From Serratia sp. Ag1 (GTDB lineage Bacteria; Pseudomonadota; Gammaproteobacteria; Enterobacterales; Enterobacteriaceae): a DNA stretch of 64,000 bases. The translations under genes were made by a program, and so were the position numbers. The notes under the pieces are model-generated. The model saw only the letters and a program-made list of their open reading frames with translations. It had not been told where the DNA came from and did no database searches. The DNA lies in the NCBI RefSeq assembly GCF_000743355.1, contig NZ_JQEI01000008.1:186001-250000 (forward strand), written 5' to 3'. Shown here one piece after another: positions 56,328 to 64,000 of the stretch (positions are counted from its first letter, which is position 1; the number at the start of each line of letters is the position of its first letter).

Positions 56328-57761
56328 ATGTTTAAGAACGCATTTGCAAACCTGCAGAAAGTAGGTAAATCGCTGATGCTGCCGGTATCCGTATTGCCTA
56401 TCGCAGGTATCCTGCTGGGCGTCGGTTCCGCCAACTTCAGCTGGCTGCCTATGGTAGTCTCTCACGTGATGGCAGAAGCTGGCGGGTCGGTATTCGCCAA
56501 TATGCCGTTAATTTTTGCTATCGGTGTGGCTCTCGGCTTCACCAACAACGACGGTGTTTCTGCATTAGCCGCCGTGGTGGCCTACGGTATCATGGTGAAA
56601 ACCATGGCCGTGGTTGCTCCACTGGTTCTGCATCTGCCACCTGAAGAGATTGCAGCTAAGCATCTGGCGGATACCGGTGTGCTGGGGGGGATTATCTCCG
56701 GCTCTATCGCTGCCTATATGTTCAACCGCTTCTTCCGCATTCAATTGCCGGAATATCTGGGCTTCTTTGCCGGTAAGCGTTTTGTCCCGATCATCTCTGG
56801 TCTGGCGGCCATTGTTCTGGGCGTGTTCCTGTCCTTTATCTGGCCACCAATCGGTACGGCTATCCAGACATTCTCACAATGGGCGGCGTATCAGAATCCA
56901 GTCTTGGCATTCTTTATCTACGGCGTGGTTGAGCGTGCTCTGGTGCCATTTGGTCTGCACCACATCTGGAACGTACCATTCCAGATGCAAATCGGTGAGT
57001 TCACCAACGCAGCGGGCCAGGTGTTCCATGGCGACATCCCGCGTTACATGGCCGGTGACCCAACGGCAGGTATGTTGTCCGGTGGCTTCCTGTTCAAAAT
57101 GTACGGTCTGCCAGCGGCTGCTATTGCTATCTGGCATTCAGCCAAGCCGGAAAACCGTGCCAAAGTCGGCGGTATCATGATCTCCGCTGCGTTGACTTCG
57201 TTCCTGACCGGGATTACCGAACCCATCGAATTCTCGTTCATGTTCGTTGCACCGATCCTGTACGTGATCCACGCAATTCTGGCAGGTTTGGCCTTCCCAA
57301 TCTGTATTCTGTTGGGTATGCGTGACGGTACCAGCTTCTCGCACGGTCTGATCGACTTTATCGTACTGAGCGGTAACAGCAGCAAAATCTGGCTGTTCCC
57401 AATCGTCGGTATCATCTACGGTCTGGTGTACTACAGCATCTTCCGTGTGCTGATTGCTAAATTGGATCTGAAAACGCCAGGCCGTGAAGAGACAACTGCC
57501 GATCAAACCACTCAGGGCGGTTCTGAAATGTCTGCAGCCTTGGTTCATGCTTTCGGTGGTAAAGAAAACATCACTAACCTGGATGCCTGTATTACTCGTC
57601 TGCGCGTCAGCGTGGCCGATGTATCCAAGGTTGACCAGGCTGGGCTGAAAAAACTGGGTGCTGCGGGCGTTGTGGTCGCGGGCTCCGGCGTTCAGGCCAT
57701 CTTTGGCACCAAGTCCGATAACCTGAAAACAGATATGGATGAGTACATCCGTAACCACTGA
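56328..57761 (+). CDS. ptsG: glucose-specific PTS enzyme IIBC
   Basis: A 477-residue inner-membrane permease that imports and phosphorylates glucose, the same length as E. coli. The IIC domain (residues about 1-385) has around ten hydrophobic segments and the [11 protein letters not shown] motif; the IIB domain carries the phosphorylated cysteine in [13 protein letters not shown] (about 421). It receives phosphate from IIA-Glc (Crr). Control by CRP, Mlc and SgrS is visible upstream. Confidence 0.97.
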   Translation: MFKNAFANLQKVGKSLMLPVSVLPIAGILLGVGSANFSWLPMVVSHVMAEAGGSVFANMPLIFAIGVALGFTNNDGVSALAAVVAYGIMVKTMAVVAPLVLHLPPEEIAAKHLADTGVLGGIISGSIAAYMFNRFFRIQLPEYLGFFAGKRFVPIISGLAAIVLGVFLSFIWPPIGTAIQTFSQWAAYQNPVLAFFIYGVVERALVPFGLHHIWNVPFQMQIGEFTNAAGQVFHGDIPRYMAGDPTAGMLSGGFLFKMYGLPAAAIAIWHSAKPENRAKVGGIMISAALTSFLTGITEPIEFSFMFVAPILYVIHAILAGLAFPICILLGMRDGTSFSHGLIDFIVLSGNSSKIWLFPIVGIIYGLVYYSIFRVLIAKLDLKTPGREETTADQTTQGGSEMSAALVHAFGGKENITNLDACITRLRVSVADVSKVDQAGLKKLGAAGVVVAGSGVQAIFGTKSDNLKTDMDEYIRNH

Positions 57762-57782
57762 TTCAGGCTGGGGAGCTGATGA

Positions 57783-57806
57783 GGGAGGCCTGTGGCCTCC
57801 CTTTTT
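57783..57806 (+). terminator. terminator of ptsG
   Basis: GGGAGGCC pairs with GGCCTCCC around a three-base loop, followed by a T-run, 21 bases after the stop. Confidence 0.9.
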
Positions 57807-57870
57807 ACTTATTGGTTTATATCGTTTTATCTAAAAATTGACGCAACGCATCCATAATGTTGGGGTGCGA

Positions 57871-58284
57871 TTACTGATGGATGCCGCTGATTTGCAACAA
57901 TGCTGCTTCAGCTAAAAATGCGGAACGGCTTTTAAATTCTGGATGTGTGGCCACACAGCGATCGATACGATCAATTAATGATTTGGGGAGTGTAACGTTA
58001 ATTTTTTCTGATCCGCCCAGCAATCGAGAAATATCGATCTCCACAACCGCCCAGGTATAACCCGCGAATTCTGGGTCCTTAGCCAATTTTTCCACGCTGG
58101 AAGCGGCCGGAATATCCTCGCCCATATCTACCAGGATTTCTATATGGCCATTAATTGCGTCTTTGGCAGCCAAGATTGCTTCATCTAGGGTATCACCTGC
58201 TGAAAAACAACCGGGCAAGTCAGGGACACTCACGCCGTATGCATGCCGCTCGTCGCCTGCTTCAATTGCAATGGGATAAAACAT
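57871..58284 (-). CDS. hicB: HicB antitoxin
   Basis: A 137-residue antitoxin. The N-terminal degenerate RNase H-like HicB domain (FYPIAIEAGDERHAYGVSVP, DLPGCFSAGDTLDEAI) binds the toxin; the C-terminal ribbon-helix-helix (KINVTLPKSLIDRIDRCVAT, SRSAFLAEAALLQI) binds DNA. It follows hicA by 27 bases on the same strand. The pair sits between ptsG and hinT, where E. coli has fhuE, and is probably a lineage-specific insertion. Confidence 0.92.
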   Translation of the reverse strand: MFYPIAIEAGDERHAYGVSVPDLPGCFSAGDTLDEAILAAKDAINGHIEILVDMGEDIPAASSVEKLAKDPEFAGYTWAVVEIDISRLLGGSEKINVTLPKSLIDRIDRCVATHPEFKSRSAFLAEAALLQISGIHQ

Positions 58285-58311
58285 AATTAAACCTCTTTCG
58301 AGAAAACAGGG

Positions 58312-58491
58312 TTAAATGCCTGCTTGTTTCCTGATGCTCTTTACCGTGCCTGCGGGTAAATCCTTTTTAGGGTGCGGGATAGTGACTAATCCCGGCTTGG
58401 TTGGGTGGGTGAAGTGATGATGGCTACCGTTCACTCTGACTAAAACCCATCCAGCCGCAATCACTTCTTTCACTATCTGCTTGCTGTTCAT
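58312..58491 (-). CDS. hicA: HicA toxin (mRNA interferase)
   Basis: A 59-residue toxin with the dsRBD-like HicA fold: MNSKQIVKEVIAAGWVLVRV, the catalytic His in NGSHHHFTHP, and PHPKKDLPAGTVKSIRKQAG. It cleaves mRNA in a ribosome-independent way until bound by HicB. The ATG at 58491 has TAAGG upstream; a start at 58536 is less likely. It comes first in the operon. Confidence 0.9.
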   Translation of the reverse strand: MNSKQIVKEVIAAGWVLVRVNGSHHHFTHPTKPGLVTIPHPKKDLPAGTVKSIRKQAGI

Positions 58492-58523
58492 CCTTACACC
58501 CTGTTTCGTCCTATGGGGCAATA

Positions 58524-58573
58524 ATAACCCCGACACCTCCCAAATGTAAATATTCCAGAGTTATCGGGGTTAT
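58524..58573. repeat. 10-bp inverted repeat upstream of hicAB, candidate HicB operator
   Basis: ATAACCCCGA at 58524-58533 and TCGGGGTTAT at 58564-58573 form perfect inverted copies 30 bases apart, beginning 33 bases before the hicA start. Ribbon-helix-helix antitoxins often bind such repeats for autoregulation. Confidence 0.6.
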
Positions 58574-58741
58574 CATTGTTGCAGTCATCGGCAAACTCAT
58601 CCACGAATATGGCTGAGCTAATCCTGCTATAGCTGAACAATTCTCCATCATTCAATGAGGAAAATGCGTAATCAGGTTGAAAGCGCTAGAATCTGTCACT
58701 CATACTGCGTAAATCTTTTCATATTGCACAAGGAGCTTGAT

Positions 58742-59092
58742 ATGGCTGAAGAAACTATTTTCAGTAAAATTATTCGCCGTGAAATCCCAGCGGATGTGAT
58801 CTACCAAGATGAGTTGGTTACTGCATTTCGCGATATCGCCCCACAGGCACCGACCCACATCCTGATCGTGCCGAACGTATTAATCCCAACTGTTAATGAT
58901 GTCACTACTGCGCATGAAGCGGCTTTGGGCCGCATGATGACCGTCGCGGCCAAGATTGCCGAGCAGGAAGGGATTGCTGAAGAGGGTTACCGCCTGATCG
59001 TCAACTGCAATCGTCACGCAGGACAAGAGGTCTACCACATTCATATGCATTTAGTGGGTGGGCGCGTGCTTGGCCCGCTGTTAGCACGTTAA
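58742..59092 (+). CDS. hinT: purine nucleoside phosphoramidase HinT
   Basis: A 116-residue HIT-family hydrolase acting on AMP-lysine and related phosphoramidates. The histidine triad is HIHMHLVGG. The ATG at 58742 ([19 protein letters not shown]) has AAGGAGCTTGAT upstream; the frame extends to 58655 without homology. It begins the hinT-lpoB-thiK-nagZ-ycfP series; ycfL, which follows hinT in E. coli, is absent. Confidence 0.95.
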   Translation: MAEETIFSKIIRREIPADVIYQDELVTAFRDIAPQAPTHILIVPNVLIPTVNDVTTAHEAALGRMMTVAAKIAEQEGIAEEGYRLIVNCNRHAGQEVYHIHMHLVGGRVLGPLLAR

Positions 59093-59165
59093 TTGAAGAA
59101 CACCGTGCACTATCCCGAACCGTGCATTGTTGCTTAACAGCCTTGGGATAGTGTTGAGAGGGATG

Positions 59166-59744
59166 ATGAAAAAGTATCTATTCGTAGCATTGGCTGCACT
59201 GGTGTTGACCGGGTGTCCTGCGCGGCCCCCAGAACCACAGCAACCGCCCGTGGTCGTTGAACCGATCCCACAACCAGAACCTAAGCCACAGCCACCAGCT
59301 CCCGAGCCAGTACCACAGCCACCGAAGCTCCAGCAGCTCGATTGGCTAGGCAGTGTGCAGCCGTTAGTCAATGACATGTTGAAAGCCGATGGTGTCAACA
59401 GTGGCAGTGTGCTGTTGCTGGATAGCGTTAAAAATAATACCAATGGTGCGCTGCAAATTGCGCAAGCGACCGTTGCCTTGCACCAGGCGTTGGCGTCTAA
59501 CCAGACCTTCAGCATTGTGCCAGAAGCGCAATTGGCCAGTGCCAAACAGACGTTGGGTCTATCAGCAGCAGACAGTCTGGGATCGCGCAGCAAAGCTATC
59601 GGCTTGGCGCGTATCGTTAATGCACAGTACGTGCTGTATAGCGACGTGAGCGGTGATGTGAAAGCTCCGACGATCGACATGCAACTGATGTTGGTGCAAA
59701 CCGGTGAAATCGTCTGGTCAGGTAATGGCGACGTTAAGCAGTGA
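59166..59744 (+). CDS. lpoB: outer-membrane lipoprotein activator of PBP1b, LpoB
   Basis: A 192-residue lipoprotein. The lipobox VLTGC follows a signal peptide (MKKYLFVALAALVLTGC), then a proline-rich linker (about residues 20-60) that spans the periplasm, and a globular domain (LDWLGSVQPLVNDMLKADGV to QLMLVQTGEIVWSG) that activates PBP1b. Two ATG codons lie in tandem at 59163 and 59166; I prefer the second for spacing from GAGAGGG. The end overlaps thiK by 20 bases. Confidence 0.93.
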   Translation: MKKYLFVALAALVLTGCPARPPEPQQPPVVVEPIPQPEPKPQPPAPEPVPQPPKLQQLDWLGSVQPLVNDMLKADGVNSGSVLLLDSVKNNTNGALQIAQATVALHQALASNQTFSIVPEAQLASAKQTLGLSAADSLGSRSKAIGLARIVNAQYVLYSDVSGDVKAPTIDMQLMLVQTGEIVWSGNGDVKQ

Positions 59745-60594
59745 AGCCCAGCTTCGGCAATTAGTCAGTAGCAGGCTGCCGGCGGTAAATACCGCCGGTT
59801 GTCGTTTTAGCCCCATACAGGGGTTAACCGGTACCAGTTGGCTGATTGAAGGCGCAGGGATTTGTCTGCTGGCTCGCCAACAGATGCAGGATAAGTATGC
59901 GCTTGGTGTCAGTCGTCGGCGTGAAGGGCGCGTGTTGAAGCGTTGTGGGGCCGGGATTGGGCCGCAGATTTGGCTGCAAACCCCAGGTTGGCTGATTGTT
60001 GAATGGCTGGTTGGTGAGAACGTCAAAGAAGCCTCATTTCTGGCATTAAATGAAAGTGGCGAACTGGCAACGCTGTTGGCTGAGTTGCATCAGCGGCCAC
60101 TGAGCGGTTACCGGCTGAATCTGCAGCAGCAGCTTGCTGATTATTGGCAGCACATCGATCGGCGACGTATAACCCCGGCGTGGCTGCGTTGGCAGCGTAC
60201 TTTTATGCAAAACTCGCCACCACAGCCGTTGAAGCTGGCACCTTTGCACATGGATGTTCACGCAGGTAATCTGCTGGTGCAGGGGGAACGCTTAAGGTTG
60301 ATTGACTGGGAATATGCTGCCGATGGTGATATTGCCTTGGAACTGGCCGCACTGTTTCGTTTCAATCAGCTCTCAACTATCGATCAGCAACATTTTTTAC
60401 ATCATTACGCGCAGCGCGGTTATGCAGATCGCTGGCAGTTGGTTGCTCAGGTACAGCGCTGGTTGCCGTGGGTGGATTACCTGATGCTGATGTGGTTTGA
60501 AGTCCGTTGGCAGCAGACTGGGGAGCTTGAGTTTTTGCGCTGGAGCGCAGCGTTGTACCGGCGTTTTTGTTTATTATCCCCCCGTTCTCAATGA
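59725..60594 (+). CDS. thiK: thiamine kinase ThiK
   Basis: A 289-residue APH-like kinase for thiamine salvage. The catalytic loop is LAPLHMDVHAGNLLV and the metal-binding motif is RLIDWEYAADGDIALELA, both close to E. coli ThiK. The N-terminal half is more variable. The ATG at 59725 lies within lpoB; a GTG at 59704 is an alternative. It is about 15 residues longer than the E. coli protein. Confidence 0.92.
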   Translation: MATLSSEAQLRQLVSSRLPAVNTAGCRFSPIQGLTGTSWLIEGAGICLLARQQMQDKYALGVSRRREGRVLKRCGAGIGPQIWLQTPGWLIVEWLVGENVKEASFLALNESGELATLLAELHQRPLSGYRLNLQQQLADYWQHIDRRRITPAWLRWQRTFMQNSPPQPLKLAPLHMDVHAGNLLVQGERLRLIDWEYAADGDIALELAALFRFNQLSTIDQQHFLHHYAQRGYADRWQLVAQVQRWLPWVDYLMLMWFEVRWQQTGELEFLRWSAALYRRFCLLSPRSQ

Positions 60595-60614
60595 ATAAAT
60601 GAAGTGAGGTGGCC

Positions 60615-61646
60615 GTGGGCCCAGTAATGCTAGATGTCGTCGGCTACGAGCTGGACGCAGAAGAACGTGAGATTTTAAAGCATCCTTTGGTGGGCGGCCT
60701 CATTCTGTTCACCCGCAATTTTCACGACGCTGAGCAACTGCGTGAACTGGTGCGGCAGATTCGTGCGGCGTCCCACGATCGCTTGGTGGTAGCGGTGGAT
60801 CAGGAAGGGGGGCGCGTGCAGCGTTTCCGCGAAGGTTTTACCCGTTTACCGGCAGCACAGTCGTTCGCCGCGCTTAACGATGCGCAGGAAGGCGGGCGCT
60901 TGGCTCAAGAGGCCGGGTGGTTGATGGCGGCAGAAATGATCGCCCAAGATATCGATATCAGTTTTGCTCCGGTGTTGGATCTTGGCCATGTTTGCACCGC
61001 GATTGGCGAACGTTCTTTCCACAGCGATCCGCAAAAGGCGTTGGCGATGGCCGAACGTTTTATTCAAGGGATGCACAGTGTGGGGATGAAAACCACCGGC
61101 AAGCATTTCCCTGGGCATGGCGCAGTGACGGCGGACTCTCATAAGGAAACCCCGCGCGATCCGCGCCCGCTGGCGCACATTCGTGAGCACGATATGTCTA
61201 TCTTCCGTGAGCTGATTGGCCGTGGTCTGCTGGATGCCATCATGCCAGCGCACGTCATCTATACTGAAGCAGATCCGCGCCCGGCCAGTGGTTCACCCTA
61301 TTGGTTGAAACAGATTCTGCGTCAGGAGCTGGGTTTTGACGGTATTATTTTTTCTGACGATCTGTCGATGGAAGGGGCTGCGATCATGGGCAGCTACGCC
61401 GAGCGTGGCCAGGCGGCGCTGGATGCCGGTTGCGATATGATTCTGGTGTGTAATAACCGAACGGGCGCGGTCAGCGTGTTGGATAACCTGTTCCCGGTCA
61501 AAGTAGAAAAACTGAAGCGGTTATATCATCGCGGTCAGTTCACCCGTCAGGAGCTGCGTGATTCCGAACGCTGGCAACTGGCTCATAAGCAGTTGAGTGT
61601 GTTGAGCGAACGTTGGGAAGAACACAAACAGCGTTCAGTTGGGTGA
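60615..61646 (+). CDS. nagZ: beta-N-acetylhexosaminidase NagZ
   Basis: A 343-residue cytosolic glycosidase of family 3 that removes GlcNAc from anhydro-muropeptides in cell-wall recycling, affecting AmpC induction. [18 protein letters not shown], the KHFPGHG loop, and the nucleophile Asp in [11 protein letters not shown] are present. GTG at 60615 gives [17 protein letters not shown] as in E. coli; GTG at 60609 is an in-frame alternative. GAGGT precedes both. Confidence 0.96.
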   Translation: MGPVMLDVVGYELDAEEREILKHPLVGGLILFTRNFHDAEQLRELVRQIRAASHDRLVVAVDQEGGRVQRFREGFTRLPAAQSFAALNDAQEGGRLAQEAGWLMAAEMIAQDIDISFAPVLDLGHVCTAIGERSFHSDPQKALAMAERFIQGMHSVGMKTTGKHFPGHGAVTADSHKETPRDPRPLAHIREHDMSIFRELIGRGLLDAIMPAHVIYTEADPRPASGSPYWLKQILRQELGFDGIIFSDDLSMEGAAIMGSYAERGQAALDAGCDMILVCNNRTGAVSVLDNLFPVKVEKLKRLYHRGQFTRQELRDSERWQLAHKQLSVLSERWEEHKQRSVG

Positions 61647-61715
61647 GAGATTACGGCGTCGTAAGCGGCGTTAATGATGGGGGCAGGCGGCTCCCGGCTT
61701 GTTGCGAGGATCTAC

Positions 61716-62258
61716 ATGATTATCTATTTGCATGGCTTCGATTCCAACAGTCCCGGCAATCATGAAAAGGTTTTGCAGTTACAGTTCATCGACCCGGACG
61801 TGCGTTTTATCAGTTACAGCACTTTGCATCCACGCCATGATATGCAGCATTTATTGAAAGAGGTGGATAAAGCGGTTCAGCAGGAAGGGGACAAAAGCCC
61901 GCTGATTTGTGGTGTGGGTCTGGGGGGTTTTTGGGCTGAACGTATTGGCTTCCTGTGTGGAGTTCGTCAGGTGATTTTCAACCCTAACCTGTACCCGGAA
62001 GAACACATGCATGGCAAGATCGACCGACCAGAAGAGTATCGCGATATCGCGACCAAATGTGTGGAAGACTTTCGCGAGAAGAACCGCGATCGCTGCCTGG
62101 TGGTGCTCTCCCGCCATGATGAAGTGCTAGATAACCAGCGCAGCGCGGACTTGCTGCATAAGTACTATGAGATAGTCTGGGACGAACAGCAAACGCACAA
62201 GTTTAAAAATATCTCGCCACACCTGCAACGCATCAAGGCATTCAAGACTCTCCGATAA
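61716..62258 (+). CDS. ycfP: YcfP esterase-like protein
   Basis: A 180-residue alpha/beta-hydrolase-like protein of UPF0227, the E. coli length: [20 protein letters not shown] and [16 protein letters not shown], where the nucleophile-elbow position holds Gly-Leu rather than Ser, so catalysis is doubtful. [10 protein letters not shown] and the C-terminal [20 protein letters not shown] are conserved. The start at 61716 is set by homology; the frame begins earlier at 61674. Confidence 0.93.
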   Translation: MIIYLHGFDSNSPGNHEKVLQLQFIDPDVRFISYSTLHPRHDMQHLLKEVDKAVQQEGDKSPLICGVGLGGFWAERIGFLCGVRQVIFNPNLYPEEHMHGKIDRPEEYRDIATKCVEDFREKNRDRCLVVLSRHDEVLDNQRSADLLHKYYEIVWDEQQTHKFKNISPHLQRIKAFKTLR

Positions 62259-62285
62259 CAGTTCTGCAACGTTATTTCAGGCCCT

Positions 62286-62321
62286 CATAGCTGCTCTAAC
62301 AGGGCAGCTATGAAGGTTTTT
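62286..62321 (+). terminator. terminator of the hinT-ycfP transcript
   Basis: CATAGCTGC pairs with GCAGCTATG around a nine-base loop, followed by AAGGTTTTTG, 27 bases after the ycfP stop. Confidence 0.75.
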
Positions 62322-62440
62322 GAACGTCTACCGGGCTTTTTTTATTAGCCAGCGATAAAATTCTAAATTGTGACCTAACGCTAACTATTTGAATCACAAT
62401 CCCCAAAAAGTTCCTTCGTCCAGCCTTTAACCAAAGAAGT

Positions 62441-62454
62441 TTGATGTACATCAA
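62441..62454. promoter_or_regulatory. FNR box of ndh
   Basis: TTGATGTACATCAA is a perfect FNR consensus (TTGAT-N4-ATCAA). FNR represses ndh without oxygen in E. coli. Its centre is about 50 bases before the likely start near 62498. Confidence 0.85.
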
Positions 62455-62589
62455 TTTTGGTATGACCAAATGACCTCTCGTGATATTGTGGCGGCAGACA
62501 GCAGGTTTAATTTGCGCGAACCATATGTATTCTAAGGATATTATTTGTTTACCCTTAGATAACAACAGGTTCACATTTAGAGGGTCATT

Positions 62590-63894
62590 TTGACAATGCC
62601 AAAGAAAAAAATTGTGATTGTCGGGGGTGGTGCCGGTGGTTTAGAACTGGCAACCAGCCTCGGGCATAAATTGGGCCGCAGGAACAAAGCCGAGGTCACA
62701 CTGGTGGATCGTAACCATAGCCATCTGTGGAAACCTTTACTGCATGAAGTGGCTACCGGTTCGTTGGATGACGGCGTTGATGCGTTGAATTATCTGGCAC
62801 ATGCCCGTAATCACTATTTTAATTTCCAACTCGGTTCGCTGGTTAACATTGACCGTGAAAAACAGACGCTGCAATTGACGCAGATCTGCGATGAGCAGGG
62901 GACTGAACTGGTTCCTGCGCGTGAGTTGAGTTATGACATTCTGGTGATGGCGCTCGGCAGTACCTCAAATGACTTCGGTACTCCAGGGGTGAGAGAGCAC
63001 TGCATCTTCCTGGATAACCCGCATCAGGCGCATCGCTTCCATAATGAAATGTTGAACCTGTTCCTTAAGTTCTCGGCCAAACCGGGTGAAAAGGAAAGCG
63101 TCAATATTGCCATCGTTGGGGGTGGTGCCACGGGTGTTGAACTGTCTGCTGAACTGCATAATGCGGTAAAACAGCTGCACAGCTATGGTTTTGAGGGGCT
63201 GGATAACAGCGCACTGAAAGTCACGCTGGTTGAGGCCGGTGAGCGCATTCTCCCTGCCTTACCGCCGCGCATTTCTTCCGCCGCTCATCAGGAACTGAAT
63301 AATCTGGGCGTACGCGTGCTGACGAATACCATGGTCACCAGCGCGGATGAAAATGGCCTGAACACCAAAAGCGGCGAATTTATCAATGCCGATCTGATGG
63401 TGTGGGCGGCAGGTATCAAGGCCCCGGACTTTATGAAAGATATTGCCGGGCTGGAAACTAACCGTATCAATCAGCTAGTGGTTGAGCCGACGCTACAGAC
63501 TACCCGCGATCCTAACATCTTCGCGATTGGTGACTGCGCTTCTTGCCCGCGTGAAGGTGGTGGTTTTGTGCCGCCGCGTGCGCAATCTGCACATCAGATG
63601 GCATCACGCTGCTTTACCAATATCCTGGCGCTGATGAATGGACAGCCTTTGAAGGCTTATGTGTATAAAGATCACGGCTCACTGGTATCGCTTTCGCGCT
63701 TTAGCACCGTTGGCAGTTTGATGGGCAACCTGATGCGTGGCTCGATGATGATCGAAGGACGTGTGGCGCGCGTGGTGTATATTTCACTGTACCGCATGCA
63801 CCAGGTGGCGTTGCATGGTTATACCAAAACCGGCCTGATGATGTTGGTGGGCGGTATTAATCGGGTGATTCGCCCTCGTCTGAAAATGCATTAA
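62590..63894 (+). CDS. ndh: NADH:ubiquinone oxidoreductase II (non-proton-pumping)
   Basis: A 434-residue peripheral membrane flavoenzyme, exactly the E. coli length, that oxidises NADH with quinone without pumping protons. The FAD site is [13 protein letters not shown], the NADH site [17 protein letters not shown], and the second FAD motif [12 protein letters not shown]-terminal amphipathic helix region ([20 protein letters not shown]) binds the membrane. TTG at 62590 was chosen: AGAGGG is six bases upstream and E. coli uses the same codon; ATG at 62596 is too far from it. Anaerobic repression by FNR is expected. Confidence 0.97.
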   Translation: MTMPKKKIVIVGGGAGGLELATSLGHKLGRRNKAEVTLVDRNHSHLWKPLLHEVATGSLDDGVDALNYLAHARNHYFNFQLGSLVNIDREKQTLQLTQICDEQGTELVPARELSYDILVMALGSTSNDFGTPGVREHCIFLDNPHQAHRFHNEMLNLFLKFSAKPGEKESVNIAIVGGGATGVELSAELHNAVKQLHSYGFEGLDNSALKVTLVEAGERILPALPPRISSAAHQELNNLGVRVLTNTMVTSADENGLNTKSGEFINADLMVWAAGIKAPDFMKDIAGLETNRINQLVVEPTLQTTRDPNIFAIGDCASCPREGGGFVPPRAQSAHQMASRCFTNILALMNGQPLKAYVYKDHGSLVSLSRFSTVGSLMGNLMRGSMMIEGRVARVVYISLYRMHQVALHGYTKTGLMMLVGGINRVIRPRLKMH

Positions 63895-63922
63895 AGCCTA
63901 CAAGAGACGCAGTTCCTGATAG

Positions 63923-63952
63923 CCCACGCTGGTACGCCACGTGGGTTTTTTT
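63923..63952 (+). terminator. terminator of ndh
   Basis: CCCACG pairs with CGTGGG, followed by a T-run, 29 bases after the ndh stop. Confidence 0.8.
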
Positions 63953-64000
63953 ATTGTTACCGACCTGAAATTGGAAAATTCTTACCGATGAATGCGCTGA

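Larger units (their letters stand above)
62259..62589 (+). promoter_or_regulatory. ndh promoter region
   Basis: A 331-base region with the ycfP terminator on the left and ndh promoter on the right, including a perfect FNR box at 62441-62454. A possible -10 lies near 62482-62487. No gene is seen. Confidence 0.6.

Overview
The window is a chromosomal segment of an enterobacterium, most likely Serratia or a close relative in the Yersiniaceae. The call rests on gene order and on protein similarity recalled from Escherichia coli: yecF-uvrY-uvrC-pgsA-glyW, trhO, yceI-yceJ, solA-bssS-dinI-pyrC, rne/rluC-maf, yceD-rpmF-plsX-fabHDG-acpP-fabF-pabC-mltG-tmk-holB-tatD-ptsG and hinT-lpoB-thiK-nagZ-ycfP-ndh. 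Many proteins have exactly the E. coli length, and unusual start codons (TTG in uvrY, plsX, nhaP2 and ndh; GTG in uvrC, fabF, solA and nagZ) are used. No species can be named from this sequence alone.

Region 1 (1-6290) is a catabolic cluster for trans-4-hydroxy-L-proline. A minus-strand arm holds an AraC/PAS regulator, a pyrroline-4-hydroxy-2-carboxylate deaminase and the start of a 2-oxoglutarate semialdehyde dehydrogenase cut by the window edge. A divergent plus-strand arm holds the epimerase and a three-subunit D-hydroxyproline dehydrogenase. Together they would convert hydroxyproline to 2-oxoglutarate.

Region 2 (6300-11309) carries a small membrane ORF, yecF, the response regulator uvrY, uvrC, pgsA and tRNA-Gly. 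Region 3 (11294-19905) is an 8.6-kb genomic island inserted in the 3' end of tRNA-Gly, bounded by a 16-bp direct repeat. It encodes a P4-type integrase, a multi-pass membrane protein of unknown function, a second tyrosine recombinase preceded by about 1.2 kb of gene-free DNA with a strong hairpin, two convergent HNH endonucleases with related nuclease domains but different N-terminal modules, and a RadC-like JAB-domain protein. The island splits the ancestral glyW-cysT-leuZ tRNA operon: tRNA-Cys and tRNA-Leu now lie beyond it. This is the most accessory part of the window and the best place to look for an undescribed defence system.

Region 4 (20587-39960) is mixed core and lineage-specific DNA: a TrkH-type K+ transporter, small proteins, ylaC, nhaP2, a type-II 2-isopropylmalate synthase with a convergent AraC regulator, a VOC protein, a POT peptide transporter, a YciI protein, lpxL, trhO, yceI-yceJ, tqsA, solA, bssS, LexA-controlled dinI, and pyrC with a recognisable start-site-switching leader.

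Region 5 (40023-55991) holds rne and rluC, divergent across a long leader, followed by maf and the fatty-acid/phospholipid cluster running into peptidoglycan termination (mltG), dTMP kinase, DNA polymerase III delta' and TatD. Region 6 (55992-64000) holds ptsG with CRP, Mlc-like and SgrS-target sequences, a hicAB toxin-antitoxin pair, hinT, lpoB, thiK, nagZ, ycfP and FNR-controlled ndh. No rRNA, insertion sequence or CRISPR array was seen.
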